Origin: Oceanipulchritudo coccoides
GTDB lineage: Bacteria > Verrucomicrobiota > Verrucomicrobiia > Opitutales > Oceanipulchritudinaceae
Assembly: GCF_010500615.1 (NCBI RefSeq)
Contig: NZ_JAAGNX010000001.1
Location: 759,531 to 823,530, forward strand
DNA: 64,000 nt
Direction: 5' to 3'
Below, one piece after another: positions 8,557 through 17,288 of this stretch. The position numbers and the translations under genes were made by a program. Below the pieces are notes generated by a model. It saw only the letters and a program-made list of their open reading frames with translations, had not been told where the DNA came from and made no database searches. Within the stretch, counting starts at the first letter, position 1. Every line of letters starts with the position of its first letter.

Positions 8557-9126
8557 ATGGAAACATTAGCACACACACCAGAAGTTGAGGAAACGGTCAC
8601 GAGTTTGACGGAAAAGGAGCTGTACCGGTTGTGTTGTAACCGGTGGAAGGAAGTCTGCGAGCTATTCTGCCGCAAGCTGGGATTTGAGGTAGAAGAGATG
8701 ACTGGGAAGAACCAGCGGTTTTTTCTCAAGAAGAAAGGCGACAACACAATTTTGGCCTATGCGAAATGCTTCAAGTCCTGGAACCGGGAAATAACGGTTG
8801 GGGATTTATCTGGTTTGGAGAAACGGATGAAGATGATGGGGGTTGAAAACGGGATTATCTTCACCCGTAGTGGCTTTTCTAGAGATGCCCTCGATTATGC
8901 CAAGGGGAAGTCTTTCGACCTGATTACGGTCCGGGTCCTCCTGAATGATATATTAAAGCTAAAGGCTGAGGAAATCCGAGAGATTGAATCCCTGGCGCGT
9001 AAGATTTTCTTCCTCGCTCCCTGTTGTCCACAGTGTCGCAAGCCGATGATTCATGCCAACAATCAGGTTGGTGGGTTCTGGCGCTGTAGCAACTACCCCA
9101 GGTGCAATGTGACCTATATGAATTAG
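8557..9126 (+). CDS. Mrr-like restriction endonuclease-fold protein with topoisomerase-type zinc finger
   Basis: A 189-residue protein. The central part (residues 30-140) has the outline of a PD-(D/E)xK/Mrr-type domain: LCRKLGFEVEEM near the start, an AYAKCFKS strand in the place of the catalytic QAK-type lysine, GVENGIIFTRSGFSRDA and a following helix. The C-terminal 35 residues form a four-cysteine zinc ribbon (CPQCRKPM ... WRCSNYPRC) like those at the end of type I topoisomerases. The likely role is DNA binding or cleavage, perhaps of modified DNA. It stands alone without a methyltransferase, and catalytic activity is unproven. Confidence 0.7.
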   Translation: METLAHTPEVEETVTSLTEKELYRLCCNRWKEVCELFCRKLGFEVEEMTGKNQRFFLKKKGDNTILAYAKCFKSWNREITVGDLSGLEKRMKMMGVENGIIFTRSGFSRDALDYAKGKSFDLITVRVLLNDILKLKAEEIREIESLARKIFFLAPCCPQCRKPMIHANNQVGGFWRCSNYPRCNVTYMN

Positions 9127-9197
9127 GCGAAAGCTGCCCTCAGCCTGATTCCGAAGAGCATAGAAGAATTCTACACTCGGGCGTTCATCTGAGGTTC

Positions 9198-10058
9198 CTA
9201 ACTTTCCTGCGGTAATTGATCTTCGGGATCGCTAGCCAACCAAAGGGCATAAGCCGAACAGATCATCGGGAAGAGGGCTTCCCTTATCTCTGGTGGAGTG
9301 TTAATCCCGAGACTTGCCTGAAATGACCAGTTCAGAAAGGTGAGCAAGCAGCCCAGAAGTATGGCGACAGCCGGGATGGCGGCAGACCTGCGGTGACCCT
9401 TGGTGTACAAGTAGAGCAGTGAGAACAGGAGGGCGATGGCACTGATGTAGAAGGGTTTGTCGATCGCCTGAAAATTCTGGTAGACGCCCAGAAGGAGAAA
9501 GGCATGCACCAAGTACAGGTCTGGAGTACGGAAACCCAGGAAGCGTCTGGATTGTGTCGCGTGGAAGATCAGACCGGCGACGGCGAAGAGGGCGATCCCA
9601 TACCGAACAGAGTGATCTACCAAACCCTTCTCCATGTTGTGCAGGTTGAATTCCTGCTGCTCATTGACTTTGGCAAGTGGTTCCGGTGTCTCAAATCCGA
9701 TCAGGCGCTGCCCCCATGAGATTTCTTCTCCAGCGGCTAGCAGAAACCCTAGGCCGGCAAACAGGAGAACCATTCCCTTGAGTCGGTGATAACCCGGTAA
9801 TCGGGTCGCCCGGTATCCAGCGCGGGCAAGGATGAACCCGGTCAGGGCGAGGAAAATGAAACCCGAATACTCAACCGGTCCGTCCTCCCACGCTAGAATT
9901 TCCAGTAGCGACGGATTGAGGACAAGAATAACGGATGACAATACCAATACAGCAACCGTGGTCCAGAAGGCAATTTGGGACCATTTTGTCGAAGGGACGA
10001 TGTGATCGGCAGAATTCACGGTTAAAGCTCGTAAATTCAACGGAACCCCCTTTGTCAA
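9198..10058 (-). CDS. polytopic membrane protein of unknown function (EEISWGQR family)
   Basis: A 286-residue integral membrane protein with about seven hydrophobic segments. Between the third and fourth are conserved-looking polar residues: GEEISWGQR near residue 110 and EFNLHN near residue 138. Paired Glu and His/Asn residues next to membrane helices suggest metal or lipid handling, but no function is known to me. It is encoded alone, convergent with the Mrr-like gene. Confidence 0.65.
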   Translation of the reverse strand: MTKGVPLNLRALTVNSADHIVPSTKWSQIAFWTTVAVLVLSSVILVLNPSLLEILAWEDGPVEYSGFIFLALTGFILARAGYRATRLPGYHRLKGMVLLFAGLGFLLAAGEEISWGQRLIGFETPEPLAKVNEQQEFNLHNMEKGLVDHSVRYGIALFAVAGLIFHATQSRRFLGFRTPDLYLVHAFLLLGVYQNFQAIDKPFYISAIALLFSLLYLYTKGHRRSAAIPAVAILLGCLLTFLNWSFQASLGINTPPEIREALFPMICSAYALWLASDPEDQLPQES

Positions 10059-10293
10059 ACTTTTGCCGTGCTTCGACTACTGCGCTGGCGCCAATATTTA
10101 TTGTGGGTTGGATAGCCATGGGATTTCTTCCCCAAAGGCTCATCGAAAGGTGTCGTGTTGTTAGAATATTTGGGTCTTTTCACTGCATCGGACCAAGGAT
10201 GTCCGACCCCGGGTGCTAAAGTGATGTGCTTGTGGCGATCGCTACACGCACAAAAGCAACAGTATCAACCCGAAAACGGAAGGAACCACCATC

Positions 10294-11325
10294 ATGACAA
10301 AACATCCCATCAACCGCATTGACGTCCGCGAACCTGTCACCGTGCAGAACCTGACCCTTTTTCCCTTGTATCTGTCGCAAACCGGGGGGCCTGAATACAT
10401 CTCTTCATCGGAGGCCCTTGAGGACCATGGAATGGTCGTCAAGGAAGTCAGCGATGATGGGGCGGTCCCGAACCTTCTGGTGGAAAATCCCTCCAGTCAT
10501 TGTGTTCTGTTGCTTGACGGGGAGGAGCTGCGGGGGGCCAAGCAGAACCGGATCGTTAACACGACCCTTCTGTTGGCTGCCCGCAGCCGAACCGTCATTC
10601 CGGTGAGTTGCACGGAAAGTGGCCGCTGGAGCTATGATTCGCCGACGTTCTCCCACAGCAAGACCGTCATGCCGGCGAAGGCCCGCCGCAAGAAAACGCG
10701 CTCCGTATCGGCCTCGCTCGCTTCGATGGCCAACTACACATCGGATCAGGGAGAGGTATGGAACGAGGTGGATGAGCTGCATGCAAAGGTGGGTAGCTAT
10801 TCCGCGACAAGTGCCATGTCTGATGCCTATGAACAGATGCGCGCGGACTTGGAAAGCGCCATCGGGAAAATTCCCGTGCAGGAGGGTCAGTTTGGCCTTT
10901 TAGCCATGATCAATAACAAGCCGGTTGGCCTGGATTTGATTTCCCGCAAACAGGTGTATCAAGTTTTGCATTCCCAGCTTGTGAAGAGCTACGCCATGGA
11001 GGCGATTGCCGCCCGCCGCGATCCGCAAGCGAGCTCTGCACCGGGGAAAACCGATAAGCCCGATCCGGACCAGAACGCGCTGTTGGCGGCCAAAGCCTTT
11101 CTTGAGCGCTGTGCGGCCATCAAGGGCGATCCGTTTGATTCGGTCGCGCTGGGAACCGACTGGCGGTTTGTCAGCGACTCCATTGTCGGCTCCGGCTTGG
11201 AAGTCGATGATGCTTGGGTTCATATGGCATATTTTGTCGACGAGGCGGAATCGCATCGCCAGTCGAGCCGGCTCCCGGGAACGATCGCGCGGCCGTCCCG
11301 ACGCTCACGGTTTCGCCGGGAATAA
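10294..11325 (+). CDS. ARPP-1 family protein (DUF6569-like)
   Basis: A 343-residue cytosolic protein. The first 240 residues match what I recall of the ARPP-1 domain (ARG and rhodanese-phosphatase-associated protein): PVTVQNLTLFPL near the start, LLLDGEELRGAKQNRIVNT, IPVSCTESGRW and the later GLLAMINNKPVGLDL. The domain name reflects its genetic link to rhodanese and phosphatase genes, and here a rhodanese gene follows 64 nt later. The last 70 residues are variable and end in an Arg-rich tail. The biochemical role is unknown. A regulatory or ADP-ribose-related role is only conjecture. Confidence 0.7.
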   Translation: MTKHPINRIDVREPVTVQNLTLFPLYLSQTGGPEYISSSEALEDHGMVVKEVSDDGAVPNLLVENPSSHCVLLLDGEELRGAKQNRIVNTTLLLAARSRTVIPVSCTESGRWSYDSPTFSHSKTVMPAKARRKKTRSVSASLASMANYTSDQGEVWNEVDELHAKVGSYSATSAMSDAYEQMRADLESAIGKIPVQEGQFGLLAMINNKPVGLDLISRKQVYQVLHSQLVKSYAMEAIAARRDPQASSAPGKTDKPDPDQNALLAAKAFLERCAAIKGDPFDSVALGTDWRFVSDSIVGSGLEVDDAWVHMAYFVDEAESHRQSSRLPGTIARPSRRSRFRRE

Positions 11326-11389
11326 GCGGTGTTGAGGCCTGCCGGAGGGAGCTTGCCAAATCCCTCCGGCGGTCAACACTCCTTTCTCT

Positions 11390-11761
11390 ATGCAATGGAT
11401 TGCCCTCATCTTCATCCTGGCCCTGGTGGTCTTTTTGCTGCCTCGGCTCAGTTGGATTCCCGTTGACCAAGCTGCCGAGCGACTGAAGGCCGGCGCGGCT
11501 CTTGTCGATGTACGAAGTCCCGGCGAATTTGCTTCTCAGCGTATACCCGGGGCTATCAATATCCCGATGGGCTTTGTTGCCGCTGACCTGCAGAAGGAAG
11601 GCCTTGAGCCGGACCGGCAGATTCTCCTGCATTGCGCGAGTGGAGCCCGTTCAGCCGCTGCGATGAAAGAGCTCCAGCGAATGGGGTACAAGCAGGTCTG
11701 GAATGTCGGTAGCTTCAGCCGGGCAAAAAAGGTTGAGCAGGCTACCAAAGCTAATCGTTGA
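11390..11761 (+). CDS. membrane-anchored rhodanese-like sulfurtransferase
   Basis: A 123-residue protein. An N-terminal hydrophobic segment (ALIFILALVVFLLP) anchors a single rhodanese domain with the LVDVRSPGEF entry motif and the active-site loop HCASGARS, whose Cys82 would carry the persulfide. The likely reaction is transfer of sulfane sulfur to a thiol or protein acceptor. It lies between the ARPP-1 gene and a SulP anion transporter, suggesting a small sulfur-linked unit. A strong terminator follows. Confidence 0.85.
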   Translation: MQWIALIFILALVVFLLPRLSWIPVDQAAERLKAGAALVDVRSPGEFASQRIPGAINIPMGFVAADLQKEGLEPDRQILLHCASGARSAAAMKELQRMGYKQVWNVGSFSRAKKVEQATKANR

Positions 11762-11833
11762 TAGCTGCCTCCGCTACTTTTCCCAGCTTAACGGTTTACA
11801 TTTCCTGAGAATAGTCCTTAACCGCCCAAGAGA

Positions 11834-11860
11834 ATGTGCACCCTCGTGCGCATTTTTTTT
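11834..11860 (+). terminator. rho-independent terminator after the rhodanese gene
   Basis: The stem TGTGCAC/GTGCGCA (11835-11841 with 11846-11852, one G-U pair, loop CCTC) is followed directly by a run of eight or more T. It separates the ARPP-1/rhodanese pair from the SulP gene. Confidence 0.85.
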
Positions 11861-11874
11861 TAATCTAATCAGGT

Positions 11875-13491
11875 ATGTTTGATATTTTCAGAAAAACGAG
11901 CGGGTCCTACAAGGACGACATTTTATCCGGACTGACCGTTGCCTTGGCTCTTGTTCCGGAAGCAATTGCCTTTTCCTTTGCCGCTGGTGTGGATCCTTTG
12001 GTGGGGCTTTGGGCGGCGGTTTTCATGGGCTTCATCACCTCGGCAGCCGGCGGACGGCCGGGAATGATATCGGGGGCGACTGGAGCTATCGCGGTTGTGG
12101 CAGGCAAGGCTGTCCAGCATGGGGATGCACTTGGGGATGGCCTCGGGCTGCAATACCTCTTTGCCGTTATCATGCTGGCCGGCCTGATACAAATCCTTCT
12201 TGGGGTGCTCAAGTTGGGGCGTTTTATTCGTCTGGTCCCGCACCCAGTGATGATTGGTTTTGTGAACGGGTTGGCGATTGTCATCCTGATGGCTCAGTTT
12301 CCTTCATTCCAGAACATGGAGACCGGGGAATGGCTTTCCGGTGCACCGCTGATGATTATGGCCGGCCTTGTTATCCTGACGATGCTGATCATTCAGTTCC
12401 TGCCAATTTTGACAAAGGCTGTCCCTTCCTCCCTCGCTGCCATTGTCGTGGTTGGCCTGATCGCTTTTTTCTTTTTCAAGGACACGGCCACCGTATCCAA
12501 TGTGTTGGCCCAGTCGCCGGGTAATCCCAATGGTATTTTATCTGGCTCATTTCCACTCCCTTCGCTCCCGACCGGGATTGCCTGGGGAACCGAATGGTCC
12601 TTCATCCTGAAGACAGCTTTCATCGTGGCCATGGTGGGCGTGATCGAATCGCTCATGACTCTCCAGTTGATTGATGAAATCACGGAGACACGCGGCCATG
12701 GCAACCGGGAGTGTATCGCGCAGGGTGGGGCGAACTTCCTTTCCGGCCTCTTTGGGGGAATGGGCGGTTGCGCCATGATCGGACAATCCTTGATCAACAT
12801 GAAATCCGGCGGGCGCGGGCGCGCATCCGGTCTCACCGCTGCCCTGGCGCTGGCCTTTTTTATCATGGCGGGCGGTCCTGTCATCCAGCAGATTCCGATC
12901 GCCGCTCTTGTCGGGGTGATGTTCATGGTGGTGATCGGGACCTTTGAGTGGTCATCGTTGAAGACCTTCGGAAAGGTCCCTTTCTCGGAGATAATCGTCA
13001 TTGTCGCGGTGACTCTGGTCACGGTCACCCTGCACGACTTGGCCACGGCGGTATTTGTCGGGATTATCCTGTCGGCCCTGATTTTCGCCTGGGAAAGCTC
13101 AAAGCATGTCTTTGTCACGATTGAAAAGGAAACCCCAGAGGAGAAGATCTATGCGCTTCAGGGCTTGCTCTATTTTGGATCTGTCCGGGAATTCATGGAC
13201 CGCTTCCAGGCAAGCTCCGATGTGAAAAATATCGTCATTGATTTTGGTCATGCACGGGTCTGCGACATGTCTGGGCTGGAGGCCATCAACGCGCTTGGGG
13301 AACGATACCGTAAATCCGGCAAGACGCTGCATATCCGTCACTTGTCCGCAGACTGCCGCCGGATGCTGGAAAAGGCCGGGAGCATGGTGGACGTCGAGGT
13401 GTTGCCCGATGATCCTGACTATACGGTTGCCCGCCTGCGGGGAATGCGTTCAACTCCTGAGGATGTGACTGTTCCGGACGAAATGCACTAG
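11875..13491 (+). CDS. SulP family inorganic anion transporter with STAS domain
   Basis: A 538-residue transporter. It starts with the SulP signature (DILSGLTVALALVPEAIAFS), has about ten to twelve membrane segments, and ends with a cytosolic STAS domain (residues 430-515; VIDFGHARVCDMSGLEAI). The family moves sulfate, bicarbonate, molybdate or similar anions. The position after a rhodanese favours sulfate, but bicarbonate (BicA-like) is possible. The pseudouridine synthase gene starts 12 nt after the stop, so the two are probably co-transcribed. Confidence 0.9.
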   Translation: MFDIFRKTSGSYKDDILSGLTVALALVPEAIAFSFAAGVDPLVGLWAAVFMGFITSAAGGRPGMISGATGAIAVVAGKAVQHGDALGDGLGLQYLFAVIMLAGLIQILLGVLKLGRFIRLVPHPVMIGFVNGLAIVILMAQFPSFQNMETGEWLSGAPLMIMAGLVILTMLIIQFLPILTKAVPSSLAAIVVVGLIAFFFFKDTATVSNVLAQSPGNPNGILSGSFPLPSLPTGIAWGTEWSFILKTAFIVAMVGVIESLMTLQLIDEITETRGHGNRECIAQGGANFLSGLFGGMGGCAMIGQSLINMKSGGRGRASGLTAALALAFFIMAGGPVIQQIPIAALVGVMFMVVIGTFEWSSLKTFGKVPFSEIIVIVAVTLVTVTLHDLATAVFVGIILSALIFAWESSKHVFVTIEKETPEEKIYALQGLLYFGSVREFMDRFQASSDVKNIVIDFGHARVCDMSGLEAINALGERYRKSGKTLHIRHLSADCRRMLEKAGSMVDVEVLPDDPDYTVARLRGMRSTPEDVTVPDEMH

Positions 13492-13503
13492 AGGGATCCT
13501 GGC

Positions 13504-14205
13504 ATGCTGGAAATCCTGTATCAGGACGATCACTACATTGCGGTGGACAAGCCGGCGGGGCTGCTGGTCCACCGGACCCAGATTGATCAATCCGAATCAC
13601 AGGCGTGCGTGCAGATCCTGCGCAACCAGATCGGCCGCAGGGTGTATCCCTGTCACCGATTGGACAAGGCGACAAGCGGGGTCTTGTTTTTCGCACTGAG
13701 TCCGGAGGCCCTTGCAGCCGCAAACAAGGTCTTTGCCTCAGGAGGAGTGGAGAAAATCTATCTTGCACTTGTCCGTGGATGGGTCACGGAGGCAGGACGC
13801 CTCGATTATCCGCTTGTCCTTGAAGAGGAGGGCAGGGGAGAGAATACGCTCCCGAAGGTTCAGGATGCCGTCACGGCTTACCGGCCGCTCAAGCGATTTG
13901 AGGTAAACAAACCGCTGGGGAGATACCAGACAGCGCGATTTTCATTGATTGAATTGAGACCGGAAACCGGCCGGCGGCATCAGCTCCGCCGGCACATGGC
14001 GCACCTACGGCACCCGATAATCGGGGACACAACCCATGGAGACGGGCTACAGAACCGCTTCTTTCGAGATGAGTTTAATTGTCATCGGCTCCTCCTGACG
14101 GCAATCTCCCTAAAGCTCGCTCACCCCATCAATGGGGGCGAACTCCACATCCAAACATCTCCCACGGAAGAGTTCTTCCATCTGAATGACAGCGCAATGA
14201 CCTAA
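13504..14205 (+). CDS. truC: RluA-family pseudouridine synthase, TruC-like
   Basis: A 233-residue protein with the opening ILYQDDHYIAVDKPAGLLVHR and the catalytic motif HRLDKATSGV, in which Asp54 is the nucleophile. The small size and RHQLRRHMAHLRHPIIGD block fit TruC, the synthase of pseudouridine 65 in tRNA, rather than RluC or RluD, which carry an S4 domain. It lies 12 nt downstream of the SulP gene. The family is certain, the exact site specificity is inferred. Confidence 0.8.
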   Translation: MLEILYQDDHYIAVDKPAGLLVHRTQIDQSESQACVQILRNQIGRRVYPCHRLDKATSGVLFFALSPEALAAANKVFASGGVEKIYLALVRGWVTEAGRLDYPLVLEEEGRGENTLPKVQDAVTAYRPLKRFEVNKPLGRYQTARFSLIELRPETGRRHQLRRHMAHLRHPIIGDTTHGDGLQNRFFRDEFNCHRLLLTAISLKLAHPINGGELHIQTSPTEEFFHLNDSAMT

Positions 14206-14238
14206 AAAAAGGCCCACCGCAATCGCGGCAGGCCTTTT
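14204..14238. terminator. bidirectional rho-independent terminator
   Basis: The stem AAAAGGCC ... GGCCTTTT (arms around 14207-14213 and 14231-14237, with an inner CCGC/GCGG) has A-rich and T-rich flanks. It therefore terminates both the pseudouridine synthase gene (plus) and the convergent gene at 14267 (minus). Confidence 0.85.
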
Positions 14239-14266
14239 GTGTAGAGTGTGAGTATCTGGATACAGA

Positions 14267-15937
14267 TTAAAACGCTGGAGGAACAGGATCGCCGCCAACA
14301 GCGAAGTAGTGGATGCGATCGCGGGCACCGCCACCAGCACCTGGCGCTGTTGCCGTATATTGAATCGCAATGTGGACGGATTGACCATCGAAAGCGGAGA
14401 GATCTACTGCCCCGCTGTGAGTCACCGTGCTTGTGCCCGTGTCAAGAGTTACGGGGAGCGGGGTCCATGTAGCAAGTGTCGGGTCGCCGCCAGCGTAATT
14501 TGTTGAGACTTGGACAACCAGGACGGGCCCGCTGAAGCGACGCTCGTGCCCAAGTAGCAGATAGCAATTCTGTAGGATGCTCAGATCAATTGCTGGTGAG
14601 ATCAACCAGTCATCTGAAGGACCATCGGAAGCAAATCCGTTTCCTTCCATGTAGTTTTCAACCCCAGCAGTATTGTATGTCCACGTGAGGCTGCCTGCGA
14701 CATCAAAAATAGTGAAGTCATCCAACCCGGTTGTGAATTCCTGTTGGTAGACAAGACCAGCTACATCTGTAACGACGACAAATTCAGAGGTACTGGTACC
14801 ACTCAAATTCGTTACATCTACAAAGCCGGTACCTGCAGCAACTGGAACCGTCACATCGAGAGCGCCTCCGGATTGGGTGAACCCTGCCGCAGTACTGTTG
14901 ATCGTGACAGCTGAAGCCAGTTCCAAATCGTTTCCAGTCACCGTAACCGTTTCGCCGACACCGGCAAAGACCTTGGAAAGGCCAAGTATTTCGGGTGCGG
15001 GAGCAGTCTCAAGGACCTCGACACGGTAGAAACCCTTTTCGCCTGCTAAAGGGATTGTCTCGGTGAATGTTGCTGGTGACCCAGTTCCAATCAAAGCCTG
15101 CCCAGGAACATCCGCAAAGCCGTTCAAAATGGTTGAAGTCTTCAGGCGGTAGAAAACGTCGAGTTCCGTATCAAAGGTGATATCCAAGTCCGTTCCGGTC
15201 ACTGATGGGGTCAATTCAGGAATAAGGATTTCTGGAGGAGGCGGGGGTGCCGTGTCTCCATAAACTTCCAGATTATCGACTAGAATCGTCTCGTTGTTGG
15301 ATGAGTCAGACTGCCGCAGAGCGAAGGAGTCCAAGTTCTCTCCCAAAAAGACTCCAGTTCCGACGATCGTTTCTGCTCCGACCGTCAAGGAGGCAATACC
15401 TGTATCCAGATTAAATTCCAAGGTTACAGAAACGGGCGTATTGAAGCTGAAGTCGGTGGTAAGGGTGGCCTCGGCAGTGCTGCTGCCAGAGGCAATTCCA
15501 AGCGTGTAGTCACCAGTAAGGGGATCGGCTGGTGCCTGAACGTCCACGCGTGCGCGGAAATTAAAGGATCCTTCCGTCATGAAGTGGGCGAAATACTCAA
15601 AATCGGTGCCACCAATGACGGCGTCGTCATTTACCGTGATATCAAATGTGGCAGTCAGTAGACCCGTGCTCTGCGCAGTGAAGAGAACATGAGTATCCTC
15701 TGAGGGTACGCCATGCTGAACGACAGCCTGGTTGCTGGTGACGAGCAGATCACCGAATGTTCCGCTGTGGCTGGTCCAATCGCTTCCCGGTCCTGGGTTG
15801 GGAGTGCTGCCGGTTAGCGATCCGTCTGCCCGGTCAAAATTATCGGAGGCAATCAGGAATGGTTGAGCCGTGGCCTGAGAAGCTATGGTGACCATGCCGA
15901 TGAGGGCGAGGCCAAGTATCTTGAGAGAAGTCTTCAT
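14267..15937 (-). CDS. secreted multidomain beta protein (LamG-like, IPT/TIG-like, choice-of-anchor domains)
   Basis: A 556-residue protein with a signal peptide (MKTSLKILGLALIGMVTIA). After it come a lectin-like beta domain (residues 27-215, opening with SDNFDRADGSLTG), a Pro-rich linker, and a fibronectin/TIG-like region with PEILGLSKVFAGVGETVTVTG. The C-terminal 150 residues form a choice-of-anchor J-type domain (DDWLISPAIDLS). There is no catalytic motif. It is probably an extracellular or cell-surface adhesin or substrate-binding protein. No PEP-CTERM or other sorting signal is visible at the C-terminus. Confidence 0.65.
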   Translation of the reverse strand: MKTSLKILGLALIGMVTIASQATAQPFLIASDNFDRADGSLTGSTPNPGPGSDWTSHSGTFGDLLVTSNQAVVQHGVPSEDTHVLFTAQSTGLLTATFDITVNDDAVIGGTDFEYFAHFMTEGSFNFRARVDVQAPADPLTGDYTLGIASGSSTAEATLTTDFSFNTPVSVTLEFNLDTGIASLTVGAETIVGTGVFLGENLDSFALRQSDSSNNETILVDNLEVYGDTAPPPPPEILIPELTPSVTGTDLDITFDTELDVFYRLKTSTILNGFADVPGQALIGTGSPATFTETIPLAGEKGFYRVEVLETAPAPEILGLSKVFAGVGETVTVTGNDLELASAVTINSTAAGFTQSGGALDVTVPVAAGTGFVDVTNLSGTSTSEFVVVTDVAGLVYQQEFTTGLDDFTIFDVAGSLTWTYNTAGVENYMEGNGFASDGPSDDWLISPAIDLSILQNCYLLLGHERRFSGPVLVVQVSTNYAGGDPTLATWTPLPVTLDTGTSTVTHSGAVDLSAFDGQSVHIAIQYTATAPGAGGGARDRIHYFAVGGDPVPPAF

Positions 15938-16456
15938 GATATAGTGATATTTATTGAGATTACGGTGTGATTGAGAGGTTTACTTGTTAATAGTCATAAA
16001 ATAGGTAAAAAGCCCTACTTGTTGTCTCAAGGATTGTGCATGTCTGGTTAGAAATCAACCCGATAGTGAGACGATTAGAAAAATGTTATTCACAAGGCTT
16101 GGAGATGGAGGGTAGGCCCTGGCCCGATTGGGCCGAAAGAAGTGTAAATGTGCACATGATCGCCTTCTGAAGCGCGCCAGCTCTTTGATGGCTCAAGCAC
16201 TTATTTAAAGGCATGAACCTGAATATCGAAAGCTTATCTAATCTGGCGTCTACAAGGCATAAGGAGCTTAAATTACTGCTTGAACGAAGCGCGCCTATCG
16301 GGATTGAAATTGACCCATTTGCTCAATCAACGGGATAATTCGGGTAGTCCCGGCCTGTATTGGCCACGGTTATGCCGCCCCCCTTTTGCCGTCTGGATTC
16401 ACCAGGAGACAGAGTATTAATAACGACACCCCTCAATAGTATTGGAGAAATTAAAT
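15938..16456. other. 519-nt intergenic region between divergent genes
   Basis: This region separates the divergent genes at 15937 (minus) and 16457 (plus). It is AT-rich near the left gene and must hold both promoters. The only coding signal seen is a 41-codon frame at 16213-16338 (separate entry). No hairpin with a T tract and no recognised RNA motif was found. Confidence 0.5.
16213..16338 (+). CDS. possible small protein or gene remnant, 41 aa
   Basis: The ATG at 16213 (upstream AAAGG) opens a 41-codon frame rich in Leu, Glu, Lys and Ser, with a helical middle (STRHKELKLLLERS). It resembles no family I know and could be chance or the remnant of a longer gene. Confidence 0.2.
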   Translation: MNLNIESLSNLASTRHKELKLLLERSAPIGIEIDPFAQSTG

Positions 16457-17224
16457 ATGAGAAACGGTAAATGGAATCGTCTTGGCCTGATCATGGCTGT
16501 CTGCATCGGATTTGTCAGCCAGATCCTGAATGCTGAGGAACAAAACCTAGCCCAGGTTTATTTTATAACGGCCAAGATGGGTCACGAAGCTGATTTGTAT
16601 GAGAAGATCAAAGAGCATGCGGCCTGGCGGAAAGAAGCTGGCGACCCTTGGGCATGGTCTGTCTACCAGACAGTTACTGGGAGTGAGCTTGGAAAATATG
16701 TCATCCGCTCGGGAAATCATGGCTGGTCCTGCTGGGACGCCTACGAGGAGTTCAATGCCACAGCCTCTGCTGAGTGGAACGAGCATGTGGCCCCGCACGT
16801 TGGATCGACCACGAGTCTCATCATGGAGGATGCGGGAATCGCTGATTGGCCGACGGAGCCCGGATCGGCAAATTTAATTGATGTCTACTGGTACGATTTG
16901 AAACCGGGGACGATGGAAGCGTTTTTCGAGTCGGCCAAGATGTATCACAAGGCCATCCAGGAGAATGATCGCGATGTACATTACTCCTTCGCCAAGACTG
17001 TCAGTGGCGGCCCGTCCAATCGGATTGTCCTTGCCCTCCCGTTTGCCAATTATGCGGCAATGGAAGGACCGGATGAGGATCTGAGGGAGTTTTTCGCACG
17101 CGTCATGGATGAGGAAGACCTCAAGACTGCTGGCGAGAAGTGGATTGGATCCATTGATTCTACTGAAGGCTACATCATTCGCTTTCATCCCGAGCTGTCC
17201 GTGCTTCCTGATCACGAAGAGTAA
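16457..17224 (+). CDS. secreted protein of unknown function with duplicated ABM/NIPSNAP-like halves
   Basis: The ATG at 16457 has GGAG 10 nt upstream; the in-frame TTG at 16442 overlaps that site and is less likely. The product has 255 residues with a signal peptide (NRLGLIMAVCIGFVSQILNA). The mature part seems to have two related alpha/beta halves, starting at AQVYFITAKMGHEADLYE and at NLIDVYWYDLKPGTMEAFFE. Each runs from a strand into a helix, as in dimeric ferredoxin-like (antibiotic monooxygenase/NIPSNAP) domains. No catalytic residue is evident. A strong terminator follows. Confidence 0.6.
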   Translation: MRNGKWNRLGLIMAVCIGFVSQILNAEEQNLAQVYFITAKMGHEADLYEKIKEHAAWRKEAGDPWAWSVYQTVTGSELGKYVIRSGNHGWSCWDAYEEFNATASAEWNEHVAPHVGSTTSLIMEDAGIADWPTEPGSANLIDVYWYDLKPGTMEAFFESAKMYHKAIQENDRDVHYSFAKTVSGGPSNRIVLALPFANYAAMEGPDEDLREFFARVMDEEDLKTAGEKWIGSIDSTEGYIIRFHPELSVLPDHEE

Positions 17225-17249
17225 AGGCAGGACAAGTTTTGTCTTAATG

Positions 17250-17280
17250 AAGGGGGCTCTTACTGAGCCCCCTTTTCTTT
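17250..17280. terminator. strong rho-independent terminator
   Basis: AAGGGGGCTC (17250-17259), loop TTACT, GAGCCCCCTT (17265-17274), then TTCTTTTT. It ends the gene at 16457 and lies just beyond the stop of the convergent DUF1566 gene, which it may also serve. Confidence 0.9.
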
Positions 17281-17288
17281 TTGAATAA

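Noticed and set aside
12393-13118. 241-codon antisense frame in the SulP gene
   Set aside because: Low-complexity shadow of a hydrophobic gene; the SulP motifs are in the plus frame.
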